Shown: positions 27,278 to 37,152, counted from the first letter of the stretch. The stretch: DNA of 62,467 nt from Mogibacterium sp. (GCA_017515425.1 JAFWFU010000049.1:1-62467), one strand, 5' to 3'. Notes: generated by a model not told the origin, from the sequence alone. Numbers and translations: made by a program.

Positions 27278-28453
27278 CTATTCCGAAAGCGCGGCTATGA
27301 ACATCGCTCTTCCTTCCGCTTTGGCTCTATGCGCTATCTCATGTATCTTCGTCACCGCCACGGGCTTCGTTGTGCAGTAGCAAATATCGCCCTTCTTCTC
27401 TTTCTCTGCAACAATGCTTTCAATCTCCTCAGTCATCTCATCACATCTCAGATAATATCTGTGAACTGCCGATTTGTTATCGACCTTGAGCTTTCGCTTT
27501 TTCAGCCCCGCGCCTGAGGCTGGCTTTAGGTCTATCCCATCCCTTATATCCATGACGTCCTGAATGACCGACTGACCCGTAGGCATCATGCCTGCGCCCT
27601 GCCCGTAGAAACTCTGCGTTCCTATATCCTCGGCATTTAGGGTTATAAGATTGAAGTTGAATTTTACAGACGCTTCCATAGCCGTGTCGGGAAAAGCCAC
27701 AGGCTCTACATAGACCCTCAGCTTGTTCCCCTCTGCCGCCGCATTCATCATCATCCTCGGCACCCTGCCCATGGATTTCAGATATTCAATATCCTTGGAG
27801 CTTATCGTATCTATGCCGTAGCAAGGAATATCCTCTTCCTTGACCTCCGCGTCGAATGCGAGATTAGCGGAGATTACCGTCTTTCTCAGCGTGTCCGTAC
27901 CCTCTATATCAGAGCTTGGATCCGCCTCGGCATAGCCCATAGCCTGAGCCAGCACCAGCACATCTTGAAATTCAGAGCCCTGAGAGCACATTGAATCAAG
28001 AATGAAATTGCAGGTACCGTTCACAATGCCCCTTACCTCTTTTATGACATCAGCCCTTTTGGTGCGCCTGAGGTTGTAAAGCCAGGGAATTCCGCCCCCA
28101 GCCGTTGCGGTAAACCTTATCTCCGCGCCGCCCTCAGCCGCCGCCTCTCTTATCTCGTCATAGCAGGCACTTATCAGGTTTTTATTCGGAGTCACCACAT
28201 GCTTCCCAGCCCTCAGACATTCGAGCACATACTCACTCGCCGGGTGAATTCCCCCTATGCTTTCGATTACGAGCTCAATATCCTTATCTCCTGTTATATC
28301 CGCAATATCCGAGGTGATAATATCGTTTAAATGCTCATACCCTTCAATCTCATGCCTTGCCAATATGCGAACGACTTCTATGCCACCCGCCGTCTTAGCC
28401 GTCTCATATGCACCCTTTCCCACGGTGCCCATCCCAATAATCGCTATCTTCAT
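27278..28453 (-). CDS. hom: Homoserine dehydrogenase
   Basis: About 391 aa. It reduces aspartate semialdehyde to homoserine. I prefer the ATG at 28453 (MKIAIIGMGTVGKGAYE), since the Rossmann motif starts there and AGGAAAG precedes it. The frame is open to 28483. Core motifs are VVTPNKNLIS, GGGIPWLYNLR, GIVNGTCNFILD and EADPSSDIEGTDTLRK. The end has AHRAKAEGRAMFI but no full ACT domain, as in short Clostridial forms. It is the first gene of hom-lysC, divergent from thrC. Confidence 0.93.
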   Translation of the reverse strand: MKIAIIGMGTVGKGAYETAKTAGGIEVVRILARHEIEGYEHLNDIITSDIADITGDKDIELVIESIGGIHPASEYVLECLRAGKHVVTPNKNLISACYDEIREAAAEGGAEIRFTATAGGGIPWLYNLRRTKRADVIKEVRGIVNGTCNFILDSMCSQGSEFQDVLVLAQAMGYAEADPSSDIEGTDTLRKTVISANLAFDAEVKEEDIPCYGIDTISSKDIEYLKSMGRVPRMMMNAAAEGNKLRVYVEPVAFPDTAMEASVKFNFNLITLNAEDIGTQSFYGQGAGMMPTGQSVIQDVMDIRDGIDLKPASGAGLKKRKLKVDNKSAVHRYYLRCDEMTEEIESIVAEKEKKGDICYCTTKPVAVTKIHEIAHRAKAEGRAMFIAALSE

Positions 28454-28687
28454 GCTTGCGTCTTTCCTTTTCTTCTTCCCCATGAATTATTATGCATTTT
28501 CTTCCTATGCAGGTTTCGCAAATACTTGTCTTTCAAATGCACATATTGTAACATAATTGCGTTATCGTTAAATATAACAGATTATCGCGGTAAACGTAAG
28601 AATAAATACATATTTATCAAACAAAATACATTGATGTTGATTTTCTCAATCGGGGGAGCGTCAGACATCGAATAAATATTACCAATT

Positions 28688-28693
28688 TATAAT
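28688..28693 (+). promoter_or_regulatory. Candidate -10 box upstream of thrC
   Basis: A TATAAT hexamer lies 40 bp before the thrC start. No good -35 at 17 bp was found, so this is tentative. The two divergent genes share a 279-bp AT-rich region (28454-28732). It contains an imperfect inverted repeat, GTTATCGTTAAATATAAC, near 28561-28578 that could be an operator. Just before thrC, TAGGAGGCGTTAG is followed by a near copy, TAGGAGGCATTG, so the ribosome binding site is duplicated. Confidence 0.35.
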
Positions 28694-28732
28694 ATCGCTG
28701 CCGGAGTAGGAGGCGTTAGTAGGAGGCATTGA

Positions 28733-30196
28733 ATGATTAACTATATAAGCACGAGAAACAGCAGTATTTCCGTAAAGGCGTCAGAGGCTGTCATTCAGGG
28801 ACAGGCGGCAGACGGGGGGCTCTTCGTTCCGAAAAGCCTTGATGATTTGAAAATCGACTATCATAAGATTGTCGGCGGCGAGGATTTTAACGCCATGGCG
28901 ACTGCGGTCTGGAATCTCTTCCTCGACGACTATGGCAGCGAGGTTATATCGGCGCTCGTAGAGAAAAGCTATAAAGGAAAATTCTCCTCGGATAAGATAA
29001 CTCCTCTCGTAAAGGTCGGGGACGCCTATGTGCTGGAGCTCTATCACGGGCCCACTTCCGCATTTAAAGATGTGGCACTCCAGGCTCTGCCTAATCTTCT
29101 CACCAAGGCGCGCGAGATGAACGGCGTAAAGGACGAGATTATGATACTTACCGCTACCTCCGGAGATACAGGAAGTGCGGCGCTCTCTGGTTTCAGTGGT
29201 GTGGACGGCACATCAATAGTTGTGTTCTACCCGGACGGGGGCATATCCGAAACGCAGAGGCTTCAAATGGTAACCGACGCGGGGAGCAATACCTCAGCCT
29301 GCGCTATCAGAGGCAATTTCGACGACGCGCAAAACGGCGTCAAGAAGATTTTTAGAGAGCTTCCGCGCCCAGCCGAGGGAGTGGCTCTCTCAAGTGCGAA
29401 TTCAATCAATATCGGTCGCCTCGTTCCGCAGATAGTCTATTATTTCTCCGCATACAGGCAGCTTCTTGATATGGGGAGTATCAAGGACGGAGATCTCGTT
29501 GACTTCGTGGTTCCAACGGGCAATTTCGGTAATATAATGGCGGGATTTTTCGCGCGCAGCATGGGGCTTCCTATTCGCCGCCTCGTATGCGCTTCCAATA
29601 AGAATGATGTGCTGACGGAATTCATCAATACAGGACACTACAATAGGCTCAGGGAATTTCATAAGACGACCTCGCCTTCCATGGACATACTTATTTCCAG
29701 CAATCTCGAGAGGCTTCTTTACTATATCTGCGGAGAGGAAAATACCGCAGCCTATATGAAGCAGCTTGAAGAAAAGGGAGAATATCAAATATCGGAATCC
29801 GAGCTCGACGCTCTTCAAGCTATATTCAGCGCGGAATGCGCGACGGACGAGGAAGGCGCCGCGGCAATCAAGCGCGTATTCGGTGCAGAGAAATACCTCA
29901 TGGACACGCATACGTCAATAGCCTGGGTGTGTCTTGACAAATACGAGAGAGCAACGGGCATTCCTTCCGTCGTCCTCTCAACGGCGTCGCCTTATAAATT
30001 CTGCGCTTCGGTTCTCGCCGCACTCGGACTTGAGACATCAGAGAGCGACCGGGATAATATGCGGATTTGCCATGAATATACCAAGGCGGAGATCCCCTCG
30101 GGGCTTGCCGGAATTTGGGATAAAGAAATACTTCACAAGGACATAATAAATCCTAATGATATGAAGTCCTATATTATTGAAAAAACCTCTAAATAA
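28733..30196 (+). CDS. thrC: Threonine synthase
   Basis: A 487-aa PLP enzyme converting O-phosphohomoserine to threonine. The N-terminus INYISTRNSS is the long (class I, E. coli-like) form. The PLP lysine is K112 in YHGPTSAFKDVALQ. The phosphate-binding loop is TATSGDTGSAAL. Length and motifs are normal. It is divergent from hom, so phosphohomoserine needs a homoserine kinase encoded elsewhere. It is followed by the LysR gene after 104 bp. Confidence 0.95.
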   Translation: MINYISTRNSSISVKASEAVIQGQAADGGLFVPKSLDDLKIDYHKIVGGEDFNAMATAVWNLFLDDYGSEVISALVEKSYKGKFSSDKITPLVKVGDAYVLELYHGPTSAFKDVALQALPNLLTKAREMNGVKDEIMILTATSGDTGSAALSGFSGVDGTSIVVFYPDGGISETQRLQMVTDAGSNTSACAIRGNFDDAQNGVKKIFRELPRPAEGVALSSANSINIGRLVPQIVYYFSAYRQLLDMGSIKDGDLVDFVVPTGNFGNIMAGFFARSMGLPIRRLVCASNKNDVLTEFINTGHYNRLREFHKTTSPSMDILISSNLERLLYYICGEENTAAYMKQLEEKGEYQISESELDALQAIFSAECATDEEGAAAIKRVFGAEKYLMDTHTSIAWVCLDKYERATGIPSVVLSTASPYKFCASVLAALGLETSESDRDNMRICHEYTKAEIPSGLAGIWDKEILHKDIINPNDMKSYIIEKTSK

Positions 30197-30300
30197 AGGT
30201 AAAATTTTAACGAACAATCGTGCCGCCCCATTTGGCAGGCTCCAATCAACGGCTCGCTCTTTGGTTGCGATAGGGAGTTCTCGGGAGGATATTAACATAT

Positions 30301-31185
30301 ATGGACTTCAAACAAATAGAGGCATTTGTAAACGTCGTAAGATATAAGAGCTTCAGCAAGGCTGCTGATGCTTCTTTCTTTACCCAGCCTACTATCAGCA
30401 CGCATATTCAAAATCTTGAGAAAGAGCTCGGAGTCAAGCTGCTCAACAGAAAGAGTCGCAGCGTCGAAATGACGGCACAGGGCGCCACCTTCTTCAAATT
30501 CGCCGTGGAAATGATTAACGCCAGGGCGCGTGCGATAGACGCCATATCCGAGTCAAGCAAGAATGTTGAAGGCATACTAGAGATACAGACCTCTTCTATT
30601 CCGGGGGTTACCTTCCTTCCCGACTACCTTTCCGAATTCAAGGAAACTCATAAGCTCATTCAATACTATGTTTCCCTTTCGGACTCCCAAAACGTATTGG
30701 AGAATATCCTCGACAGGCGCGGGGAGATCGGCTTCGTCGGAGAGCTTATAAACAATGTCGCGATAGAATCGCACCTCGTATTCAGCGATAAATCCGTTCT
30801 TATCGCCCCTAAGTCTTACGGGCTCGGAGATACAATCAGCCTCGAGGACAGCTTCAAATATCCTTTTATATGGCGCGAGACCGGCTCAGCCACGCGCAGA
30901 AACTTCGAGGAAGCCGCGGCAAAGATTGGAGTCGACAGAAACGATATAAGGTTTGCCGCCCTGGTGGACGACCTAGACGCCCTCGCGAGAACGGTCGAAG
31001 CAGGGCTCGGAGTTTCCATTATATCTGAAAATGTGGCTCAGACGCTCAAGGGAAGAGTGAGCGTATCGTCGATAACGAATTTTGATGACAGCAGATCCTT
31101 CTATATGATATATCTGAAAAACTCATCACTCTCACCTGCCGCCGCCGCATTTGCGAAATTTGTTAAGAGCAAAAGCGCAGAGTAA
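30301..31185 (+). CDS. LysR-family regulator (selenium-metabolism-associated type)
   Basis: A 294-aa LysR-type transcription factor. The winged HTH is at residues 1-60 (FKQIEAFVNVVRYKSFSKAAD, then TQPTISTHIQNLEKELGVKLL). The effector-binding domain follows. LysR proteins of this kind often neighbour sel genes in Clostridia and are annotated as selenium-metabolism-associated. Here it is convergent with the selD selenoprotein gene, sharing a terminator. The effector is unknown. It lies 104 bp after thrC, so a role in threonine or cysteine control remains possible. Confidence 0.8.
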   Translation: MDFKQIEAFVNVVRYKSFSKAADASFFTQPTISTHIQNLEKELGVKLLNRKSRSVEMTAQGATFFKFAVEMINARARAIDAISESSKNVEGILEIQTSSIPGVTFLPDYLSEFKETHKLIQYYVSLSDSQNVLENILDRRGEIGFVGELINNVAIESHLVFSDKSVLIAPKSYGLGDTISLEDSFKYPFIWRETGSATRRNFEEAAAKIGVDRNDIRFAALVDDLDALARTVEAGLGVSIISENVAQTLKGRVSVSSITNFDDSRSFYMIYLKNSSLSPAAAAFAKFVKSKSAE

Positions 31186-31228
31186 GCCTTTTTTGCAAAA
31201 GAAAAATACTCTGCGCGATATAGTTTTT
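31175..31228. terminator. Bidirectional terminator shared by the LysR gene and selD
   Basis: GCGCAGAGTA (31175-31184) pairs with TACTCTGCGC (31207-31216), a perfect 10-bp stem. It overlaps the LysR stop codon. A plus-strand T-run lies at 31224-31228, and on the minus strand TTTTGC follows the stem, so it can serve both convergent genes. Confidence 0.85.
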
Positions 31229-31240
31229 ATTTGGTTTGTA

Positions 31241-32497
31241 TCAATCATATATCTCTATCGCGTGATTTTTGCGCGGTTTGAACTGACCTATGACTGCTGT
31301 TTCGCAGCCCTTTTCACCTAGTCTCTCTTTAAGCTCCTTAATATGCTTCTCGTCCACGGATATGAGCAGTCCGCCTGATGACTGAGGGTCATATAGGCAG
31401 TCGATTAGCGCTCTCAGCCTGGCGTCCTTTTCGGGGTCTTTCGATAGGAACTGAGCAATATCGTTTTCCAAATACTCTCTGTTTCTATAAGCCCCGCCGG
31501 GTATAATTCCAATCTCCGCCATTTCGAGAGCTTTCTGGAATATCGGCACCTCATGGCTGTAAAGCTCAAGCGTCACATCTCCTGATTTTGCCATCTCCGC
31601 GGCATGCCCTAGGAGACCAAATCCCGTTATATCGGTGCAGCCGTCAATCTCAATCCCCTGCATGGCTTCCCAAGCATATCTGTTCAGAAACGCCATGCTG
31701 CTCTCCGTCTCGGCATTCTCCTCTTCCGTGAGGAGACTCGCCTTGGCAGCAGTCGTCAATATGCCTGTTCCAATCTTCTTTGTCGTCACCAAAAGCTTGC
31801 CCTCGCTCGCCGCATTGCTGAGGATATGGCTTGGGTGCGCAAATCCCGTGACGGAAAGTCCGTATTTAGGTTCCCTGTCGTCTATGCTATGTCCGCCGAC
31901 AATGGTCGCACCGGCTTCATTGACCTTATCATTGCCGCCCTCGAGTATTCCCTTCACCGCCTCTATCGGCAGTTTTGCATTCGGGAATGTCAGGAGGTTC
32001 ATGGCGAGCCTGGGCTGACCGCCCATGGCATATATATCGCTGAGGGCATTGGCAGCCGCGATTTGCCCGAACATATATGGGCTATCGACAATCGGCGGGA
32101 AGAAATCCACCGTATTGATAAGCGCCAAATCATCTGACAGCTTATATACGCAGGCGTCATCGCTGCTTTCAAAACCGACCAAAATCCTCGAATCGCTTAT
32201 CTTCGGCAGACCCGAAAGAATATTGGATAGGACTCCCGGTCCTATTTTGGCGCCTCAGCCACCGGCATCAGTCATTCGAGTCAGGAGAATATTCCCCTTC
32301 TCGTCGATGAAATCGACAGGCTCAGCAGGCGCGGCAGACGCAGCAGACGCGGCATGAGCGTCGTGAGCGATATGACAGGATAGTTTCTCCTTCGCCTCCG
32401 CTATTTTCTTTTCATCATTTTTGCAGTTATTCATCATATTTATAATATCCGCCTCTGTGGTATTTGGCAACTTCTTATTTTTCACAGACGGTGCCAA
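31241..32497 (-). CDS. selD: Selenide, water dikinase (selenophosphate synthetase), itself a selenoprotein
   Basis: SelD makes selenophosphate from selenide and ATP, the selenium donor for Sec-tRNA. The frame is interrupted by one in-frame TGA at 32255-32257. Reading it as selenocysteine gives MTDAGG-U-GAKIGPGVLSNIL, where other SelDs have Cys or Sec at the catalytic position. Downstream is a normal SelD (GGHSIDDREPKYGLSVTG, DITGFGLLGHAAEMA, DPQSSGGLL). A candidate SECIS hairpin follows the UGA. Total about 418 aa. The N-terminal 80 residues are unusually long, Ala/His-rich and of uncertain start: a TTG at 32497 or an ATG near residue 21. Confidence 0.93.
32227..32245 (-). promoter_or_regulatory. 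Candidate bacterial SECIS element in selD
   Basis: On the minus strand, ATAGGAC and GTCCTAT form a 7-bp stem with loop CGGGA, starting nine bases after the UGA. A short stem just after UGA with a G-rich apical loop fits the bacterial SelB-binding SECIS pattern. Confidence 0.7.
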
Positions 32498-32731
32498 CTT
32501 ATTGTGAAGTCTTTGTTTGACTCCTAAACTTTGTTAGAACGCGCTTTTTCAGCCCGCCCCTGCGTTCGCCCTCATCTCCAATCCTTTATCTATAGTGAAA
32601 AGAGAGCTCCCGCCGACTTGCGAGAACTCTCAATTTTTTAGGAAAAATCACGCTCATTATAGCATATCTGCAATTTGTGTAAATATGCGAATTGTGATTT
32701 ATTTAAATACAAGATATTGTATCTTTTTCTA

Positions 32732-32760
32732 TTGTAATAGAATATTGCCATCAGTATAAT
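32732..32760 (+). promoter_or_regulatory. Sigma-A promoter of the uracil/xanthine permease gene
   Basis: TTGTAA (32732-32737), a 17-bp spacer and TATAAT (32755-32760). Transcription should start near 32767, leaving a leader of about 57 nt. That leader contains a CGGC-TGGCA-GCCG hairpin (32788-32800). I see no purine-riboswitch core. A terminator-like inverted repeat with a T6 run lies at about 32601-32639. Nothing else is seen in 32498-32731. Confidence 0.75.
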
Positions 32761-32824
32761 CACCTGCGGTAACTTAGAGCTTCGACACGGCTGGCAGCCG
32801 CGCAGACAAAGAAAGCAGGTTTTT

Positions 32825-34168
32825 ATGGCTAACAAACGACAAATCATTCAGATTAAGGAGAGGGTTCCTCTCAGCAAAGGGATACCGCTCTCCATTCAAC
32901 ACACATTCGCAATGTTCAGTGCATCTGTACTTGTACCTTACATTCTCGGGATAAGTCCTTCCATAGCCCTACTAATGAACGGCATCGGAACACTTATCTT
33001 TATTTTTGTCACCAAGGGCGGAGCCCCCGCATATCTGGGTTCGTCCTTCGCATTCATATCCCCCGCTTTAATAGTCATCAACACCCCCGGTCTCGGCTAT
33101 AGCTATGCACTCGGGGGATTTATTATAACGGGACTTCTGATGTGCCTAGTGGCAGGTATAATCAAGCTCGTCGGCACGGGCTGGATTGACGCTATACTGC
33201 CGCCAGCCGCCATGGGCCCCGTGGTCGCCCTTATCGGGCTTGAGCTCGCAGGAAGCGCGGCGCAGACAGCAGGCATTCTCGGAGACAACGGCGCTATGGC
33301 TGAGAATATCAGCCCGAGAATAGTCATAGTATTCCTCGTGACGCTTCTCCTCGCCATATTCGGCGGCGTGCTGTACAGAGGCTTTGCAAGTGCCATAGCC
33401 ATACTCATTTCGATTGCTTCGGGCTATGTGCTGGCACTTCTGCTCGGCATTGTGGACTTCTCGGCAGTCGGAGCCTCAAGCGTATTCGAGCTTCCCGCAT
33501 TTCAGGCGCCTAAATTCAATATGCAGGCAATCCTCATAATAATCCCAGCCACACTTGTCGTGGTATCAGAGCATATAGGTCATCAAGTCGTCACATCTGA
33601 GGTCGTCGGAAAAGACCTTCTCAAAGACCCCGGGCTCCACAAGTCCATGTTTGCCGACGGATTTTCGACGGCGCTGTCGGGACTCTGCGGTTCCTGCCCT
33701 ACCACCACATATGGTGAAAACATAGGCGTTATGGCTATCACCAAGGTCTATAGCGTATGGGTAATCGGAGGCGCGGCAGTATTCTCAATCGCACTTTCGT
33801 TTATCGGTAAGGCTTCTGCCCTAATTCAGACCATACCCGGACCCGTCATGGGCGGCGTGAGCTTCCTTCTGTACGGCATGATAGGAGCCTCCGGTATTCG
33901 TCTCATGGTTGACTCGAAGATTGACTATTCCAAGGCGAGAAACCTCGCGCTCACCTCTGTGGTATTCGTCGTAGGACTCTCGGGCGTTGCAATCAATCTC
34001 GGTCAGGTTCAGCTAAAGGGCATGAGCCTCGCCGCGGTAGTCGGTATGCTGCTCGGACTCGTCATGTATATACTCGATAAGAATAAGCTCACCAATGAAT
34101 ATGAGAATTCAGACGACAGCAAGCTCACCGAGGTAGTTGCGCCCTCGTCCTCTTCAAAGCAGAATTAA
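32825..34168 (+). CDS. Nucleobase:cation symporter-2 family permease (uracil/xanthine permease, UraA-like)
   Basis: A 447-aa polytopic membrane protein that imports a nucleobase with protons. The start region IPLSIQHTFAMFSASVLVPYI and PAYLGSSFAFISPAL are NCS2 hallmarks. SEHIGHQ and GLCGSCPTTTYGENIGVMA match the uracil-type subgroup, where xanthine/urate transporters differ. About 12-14 hydrophobic segments are visible. The C-terminus is hydrophilic and Ser-rich. It forms a single-gene unit with its own promoter and a strong terminator. Confidence 0.9.
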   Translation: MANKRQIIQIKERVPLSKGIPLSIQHTFAMFSASVLVPYILGISPSIALLMNGIGTLIFIFVTKGGAPAYLGSSFAFISPALIVINTPGLGYSYALGGFIITGLLMCLVAGIIKLVGTGWIDAILPPAAMGPVVALIGLELAGSAAQTAGILGDNGAMAENISPRIVIVFLVTLLLAIFGGVLYRGFASAIAILISIASGYVLALLLGIVDFSAVGASSVFELPAFQAPKFNMQAILIIIPATLVVVSEHIGHQVVTSEVVGKDLLKDPGLHKSMFADGFSTALSGLCGSCPTTTYGENIGVMAITKVYSVWVIGGAAVFSIALSFIGKASALIQTIPGPVMGGVSFLLYGMIGASGIRLMVDSKIDYSKARNLALTSVVFVVGLSGVAINLGQVQLKGMSLAAVVGMLLGLVMYILDKNKLTNEYENSDDSKLTEVVAPSSSSKQN

Positions 34169-34320
34169 ACAAGGTTGCGCACGATACAGATTTATCAAAT
34201 AATTATCAAACAAAAGCAACTGCATACCGCCGAACATTTTAGAAATAATATTAGATTAACGGCGCAGAAGCTGCGATAAGCTGTGTGCAACTAAAAATCA
34301 GTCTGTAAATAACCTTAAAT

Positions 34321-34369
34321 AAAATACTTACTGATTACGACAAATCCGTCGGTCAGTAAGTATTTTTTT
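34321..34369. terminator. Strong bidirectional terminator between the permease and aminotransferase genes
   Basis: AAAATACTTACTGA pairs with TCAGTAAGTATTTT around an 18-base loop, followed by further T residues. The symmetrical A/T flanks allow use by both convergent genes. The rest of 34169-34499 shows no gene. Confidence 0.85.
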
Positions 34370-34499
34370 CAGTTTCCACTATCGACATCTGCCTAGCCTC
34401 TCAGCTATTTGGCACTTTTAGCGTCTGAGGTATTTCTCTTTGGCGTAGTTCGCAGAGCCTTTTCAACTATTCAGCGGCGCGCTGAAGACAATCATGCCT

Positions 34500-35690
34500 T
34501 TATCCAAAATACTTTTTTCCAAGCCTCGCAAACGCCTCAGCCGAGTTCCTTATGGTCTCATTGGAAATGCAGAATGAGGCTCTCACCCAGCCCGGACTCG
34601 CAAAAGAGCTGCCCGGAACGATTAGTATTCTCTCATCCTTGGCAGCCTGAACTAATTCATATTCGTTTTCCACGGGCGATTTGAACCAAAGATAAAAAGC
34701 ACCCTGAGGAATAATGCACTCAAATCCCGCTCCCGATACTATCTCGTAGAGCTCCTTGGCATTCCTCTCATAATAGGAAATATCGGCGCGTGCCTTAATA
34801 GCCCTCTCGACTATCAGCTCAGCTATGGTCGAGGCATTGTTGGCACCGAGCACCCTGCCTGCCACGACGAGTGCATCGCGGAGCTCCTCATAGCCCTCCG
34901 CCTTTCTTGGCACAGCCGCATAGCCAATGCGAACTCCCGGCAGAGAAAGTGATTTGGACCAGGAATAGGCAACAATCGTATCATCATAAACATCAGGCAG
35001 GAATACCACCTCTTTGTCAACATATACGAGTTCTCTATAAGGTTCGTCGGATATTATATAGATAGGGTGATTGAATTCCTTCTCCGCCTCTCTCAGCACC
35101 TCCGCCACGGCTTCGAGGGATTCTCTTGAATAAATCGCCCCCGTAGGATTGTTCGGATTGCATATGATAACCGCCTTTACGCTCGGATCCAAAACCTTCC
35201 TCAGCCCTTCCGCGCTCGGCTCAAATCCACCCTCTACATTCGGCGGCACCACCACCACATCAGCATGGAAATTGCGCGCCCAGCTTCTGTATTCGACGAA
35301 ATACGGAGCGAAAACAGCCACCTTATCGCCCGGGTCGAGCAGACACTTCATTATTATATTGATTGCATAGCCGGCTCCCGCCGTCATAACTATGCCTTCC
35401 ATATCGAAGTTGTCGCCAAATCTCTCGTTCAAATCATCGGCAACCGCCTGTCTCGTGCTCTCATAGCCCGCGTTCGACGGATAGCCGTATACGAGGAGCG
35501 GCTCCAGCTCGTGATTGATATAGTCTATCGCGTCATAGACTTCCTGGGGCGGCTTGAGTCCGGGGTTCCCCACGCTGAAATCATAGACGTTCTCAGCGCC
35601 ATAGACCTTCGCCATCTTCTTTCCCTCTTCGAACAAAGCCCTTATCGCCGAACCGCCTTCAACGAAGGGCTTCATGCTGCTGGAAATCAT
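34500..35690 (-). CDS. PLP-dependent class I aminotransferase
   Basis: About 396 aa, fold type I, AspC/AAT-like. I start at the ATG at 35690 (MISSSMKPFV), which follows CAGGAGGTG. The longer frame to 35720 contains that ribosome binding site. Motifs are SVGNPGLKPP, ICNPNNPTGAIYS, ISDEPYRELVY and the PLP lysine K246 in SWSKSLSLPGVRIGY. It could transaminate aspartate, alanine or aromatic amino acids in fermentation; the substrate is not predictable. It is divergent from the DUF1015 gene. Confidence 0.9.
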   Translation of the reverse strand: MISSSMKPFVEGGSAIRALFEEGKKMAKVYGAENVYDFSVGNPGLKPPQEVYDAIDYINHELEPLLVYGYPSNAGYESTRQAVADDLNERFGDNFDMEGIVMTAGAGYAINIIMKCLLDPGDKVAVFAPYFVEYRSWARNFHADVVVVPPNVEGGFEPSAEGLRKVLDPSVKAVIICNPNNPTGAIYSRESLEAVAEVLREAEKEFNHPIYIISDEPYRELVYVDKEVVFLPDVYDDTIVAYSWSKSLSLPGVRIGYAAVPRKAEGYEELRDALVVAGRVLGANNASTIAELIVERAIKARADISYYERNAKELYEIVSGAGFECIIPQGAFYLWFKSPVENEYELVQAAKDERILIVPGSSFASPGWVRASFCISNETIRNSAEAFARLGKKYFG

Positions 35691-35841
35691 TAACTTCACC
35701 TCCTGCAAACAAATAGTCAAAATAATCTGTTCTTATTGTTAATTGTAGCACTTCGTCCTTGCATTATCTCGTTTTTTATCCGATAATTGAACTACATGAT
35801 AGGCATGTTAATCCAATAATCTAAACAATGGAGGAAACTAT

Positions 35842-37152
35842 ATGGCAACTTACGATTGGAGTAAATTCGGTCTGCATATCCCACAGATTATGCTGCCGAA
35901 AGAAGGCACCGACTATTACAAATGGGCTGTCGTAGCATGTGACCAATTCACATCTGAACCCGAGTATTGGGACGAGGTTGAAAGCATTGTAGGGGATTCC
36001 CCTTCCACGCTGAGGCTCATGCTCCCAGAGCTTTATCTGGAGAAACCGGGCGAAGCCGAGAGAATTAAAGACGTCCGCGAGACCATGGACAAATATCTTG
36101 CAGACGGCACTCTTCGCACCATGGAAAGCGGCTGTATGCTCGTAAAGAGGACTGCGGAAGGGCGCACCCGTCTCGGTCTCGTAATCGCAACAGACCTCGA
36201 GGCATATGACTTCAACAAGGGCTCAACATCACTTACGAGAGCCACGGAAGGCACTGTAGTTGAGCGCATACCGCCTCGCCTTAGGATAAGAGGAGACGCT
36301 CCTATCGAGATGCCTCATATTCTTATACTGATTGATGACCCTGAAAAAACCGTTATCGAGCCTCTTGCAAATCAGGCGGGAGAGGTCGTTTACGACACAG
36401 ACCTGATGATGAAGGGCGGTCATATCACGGGCACATTCATCAAAGAGGCTGACCTAGAAGGAATGAAGAGCGCACTCTCAGCCCTCTACGATAAGGCTGA
36501 GGAGAAATACGGCGCTGGGAATGTAATCTTCCAAGCCATGGGAGACGGGAACCACTCACTCGCCACGGCTAAGACCGCATGGGAGAATATAAAGAAAACA
36601 TTGTCTCCTGAGGAGATTGAAACGCACCCAGCTAGGTTTGCACTCTGCGAAATCGAGAATATCCATGATGACGGCATAGTATTCGAGCCAATCCACAGAG
36701 TCATCTTCGCGTCCAAGGGTCAGTCGGGCGCTGAACTCGTTGACAAGCTTGTAAGCCTTCTCGACAAGTTCAACGGCAAGGCATATCTTGCGGATAAAGA
36801 CGCGGCGGCACCTGAGGGAGCCTTTGAGATTCCATGCATGAGCGCTGACGGCAAGGCTAAGATTATCGTCGAAGAGCCCGAGAACAAGCTCGAGGTCGGC
36901 TGTCTCCAGCATGTGCTCGATATTATGGTAAAGGAGGACAAGGACTGCGAAATCGACTATATCCACGGTGCGGACGTAGTTGAGAGGCTCTCTGCCAAGG
37001 ACGGCAATGCGGGCTTCCTTCTCCCAGCCATGGATAAATTCCTGCTCTTCCCTGCGGTTGCGGCGGACGGAGCACTCCCGAGAAAGACATTCTCCATGGG
37101 AGAGGCGAACGAGAAGCGCTATTATATCGAGAGTCGCTATATAGCTAAGTAG
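35842..37152 (+). CDS. DUF1015 family protein
   Basis: A 436-aa protein of the DUF1015 family. The N-terminus has the family-like PKEGTDYYKWAVVACDQFTSEPEYW. The central motif QAMGDGNHSLATAKTAWE corresponds to the conserved (A)DGNHR/S histidine motif. The ATG follows GGAGGAAACTAT. Members often lie near serine-metabolism genes, but none is seen here. Function is unknown. It is divergent from an aminotransferase gene. Confidence 0.85.
   Translation: MATYDWSKFGLHIPQIMLPKEGTDYYKWAVVACDQFTSEPEYWDEVESIVGDSPSTLRLMLPELYLEKPGEAERIKDVRETMDKYLADGTLRTMESGCMLVKRTAEGRTRLGLVIATDLEAYDFNKGSTSLTRATEGTVVERIPPRLRIRGDAPIEMPHILILIDDPEKTVIEPLANQAGEVVYDTDLMMKGGHITGTFIKEADLEGMKSALSALYDKAEEKYGAGNVIFQAMGDGNHSLATAKTAWENIKKTLSPEEIETHPARFALCEIENIHDDGIVFEPIHRVIFASKGQSGAELVDKLVSLLDKFNGKAYLADKDAAAPEGAFEIPCMSADGKAKIIVEEPENKLEVGCLQHVLDIMVKEDKDCEIDYIHGADVVERLSAKDGNAGFLLPAMDKFLLFPAVAADGALPRKTFSMGEANEKRYYIESRYIAK

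Noticed and set aside
32761..32824. Purine or other known riboswitch before the nucleobase permease
   Set aside because: The TATAAT box leaves only about 57 nt of leader and no purine-riboswitch core is present. The ACCTGC/GCAGGT pair overlaps the predicted start site.
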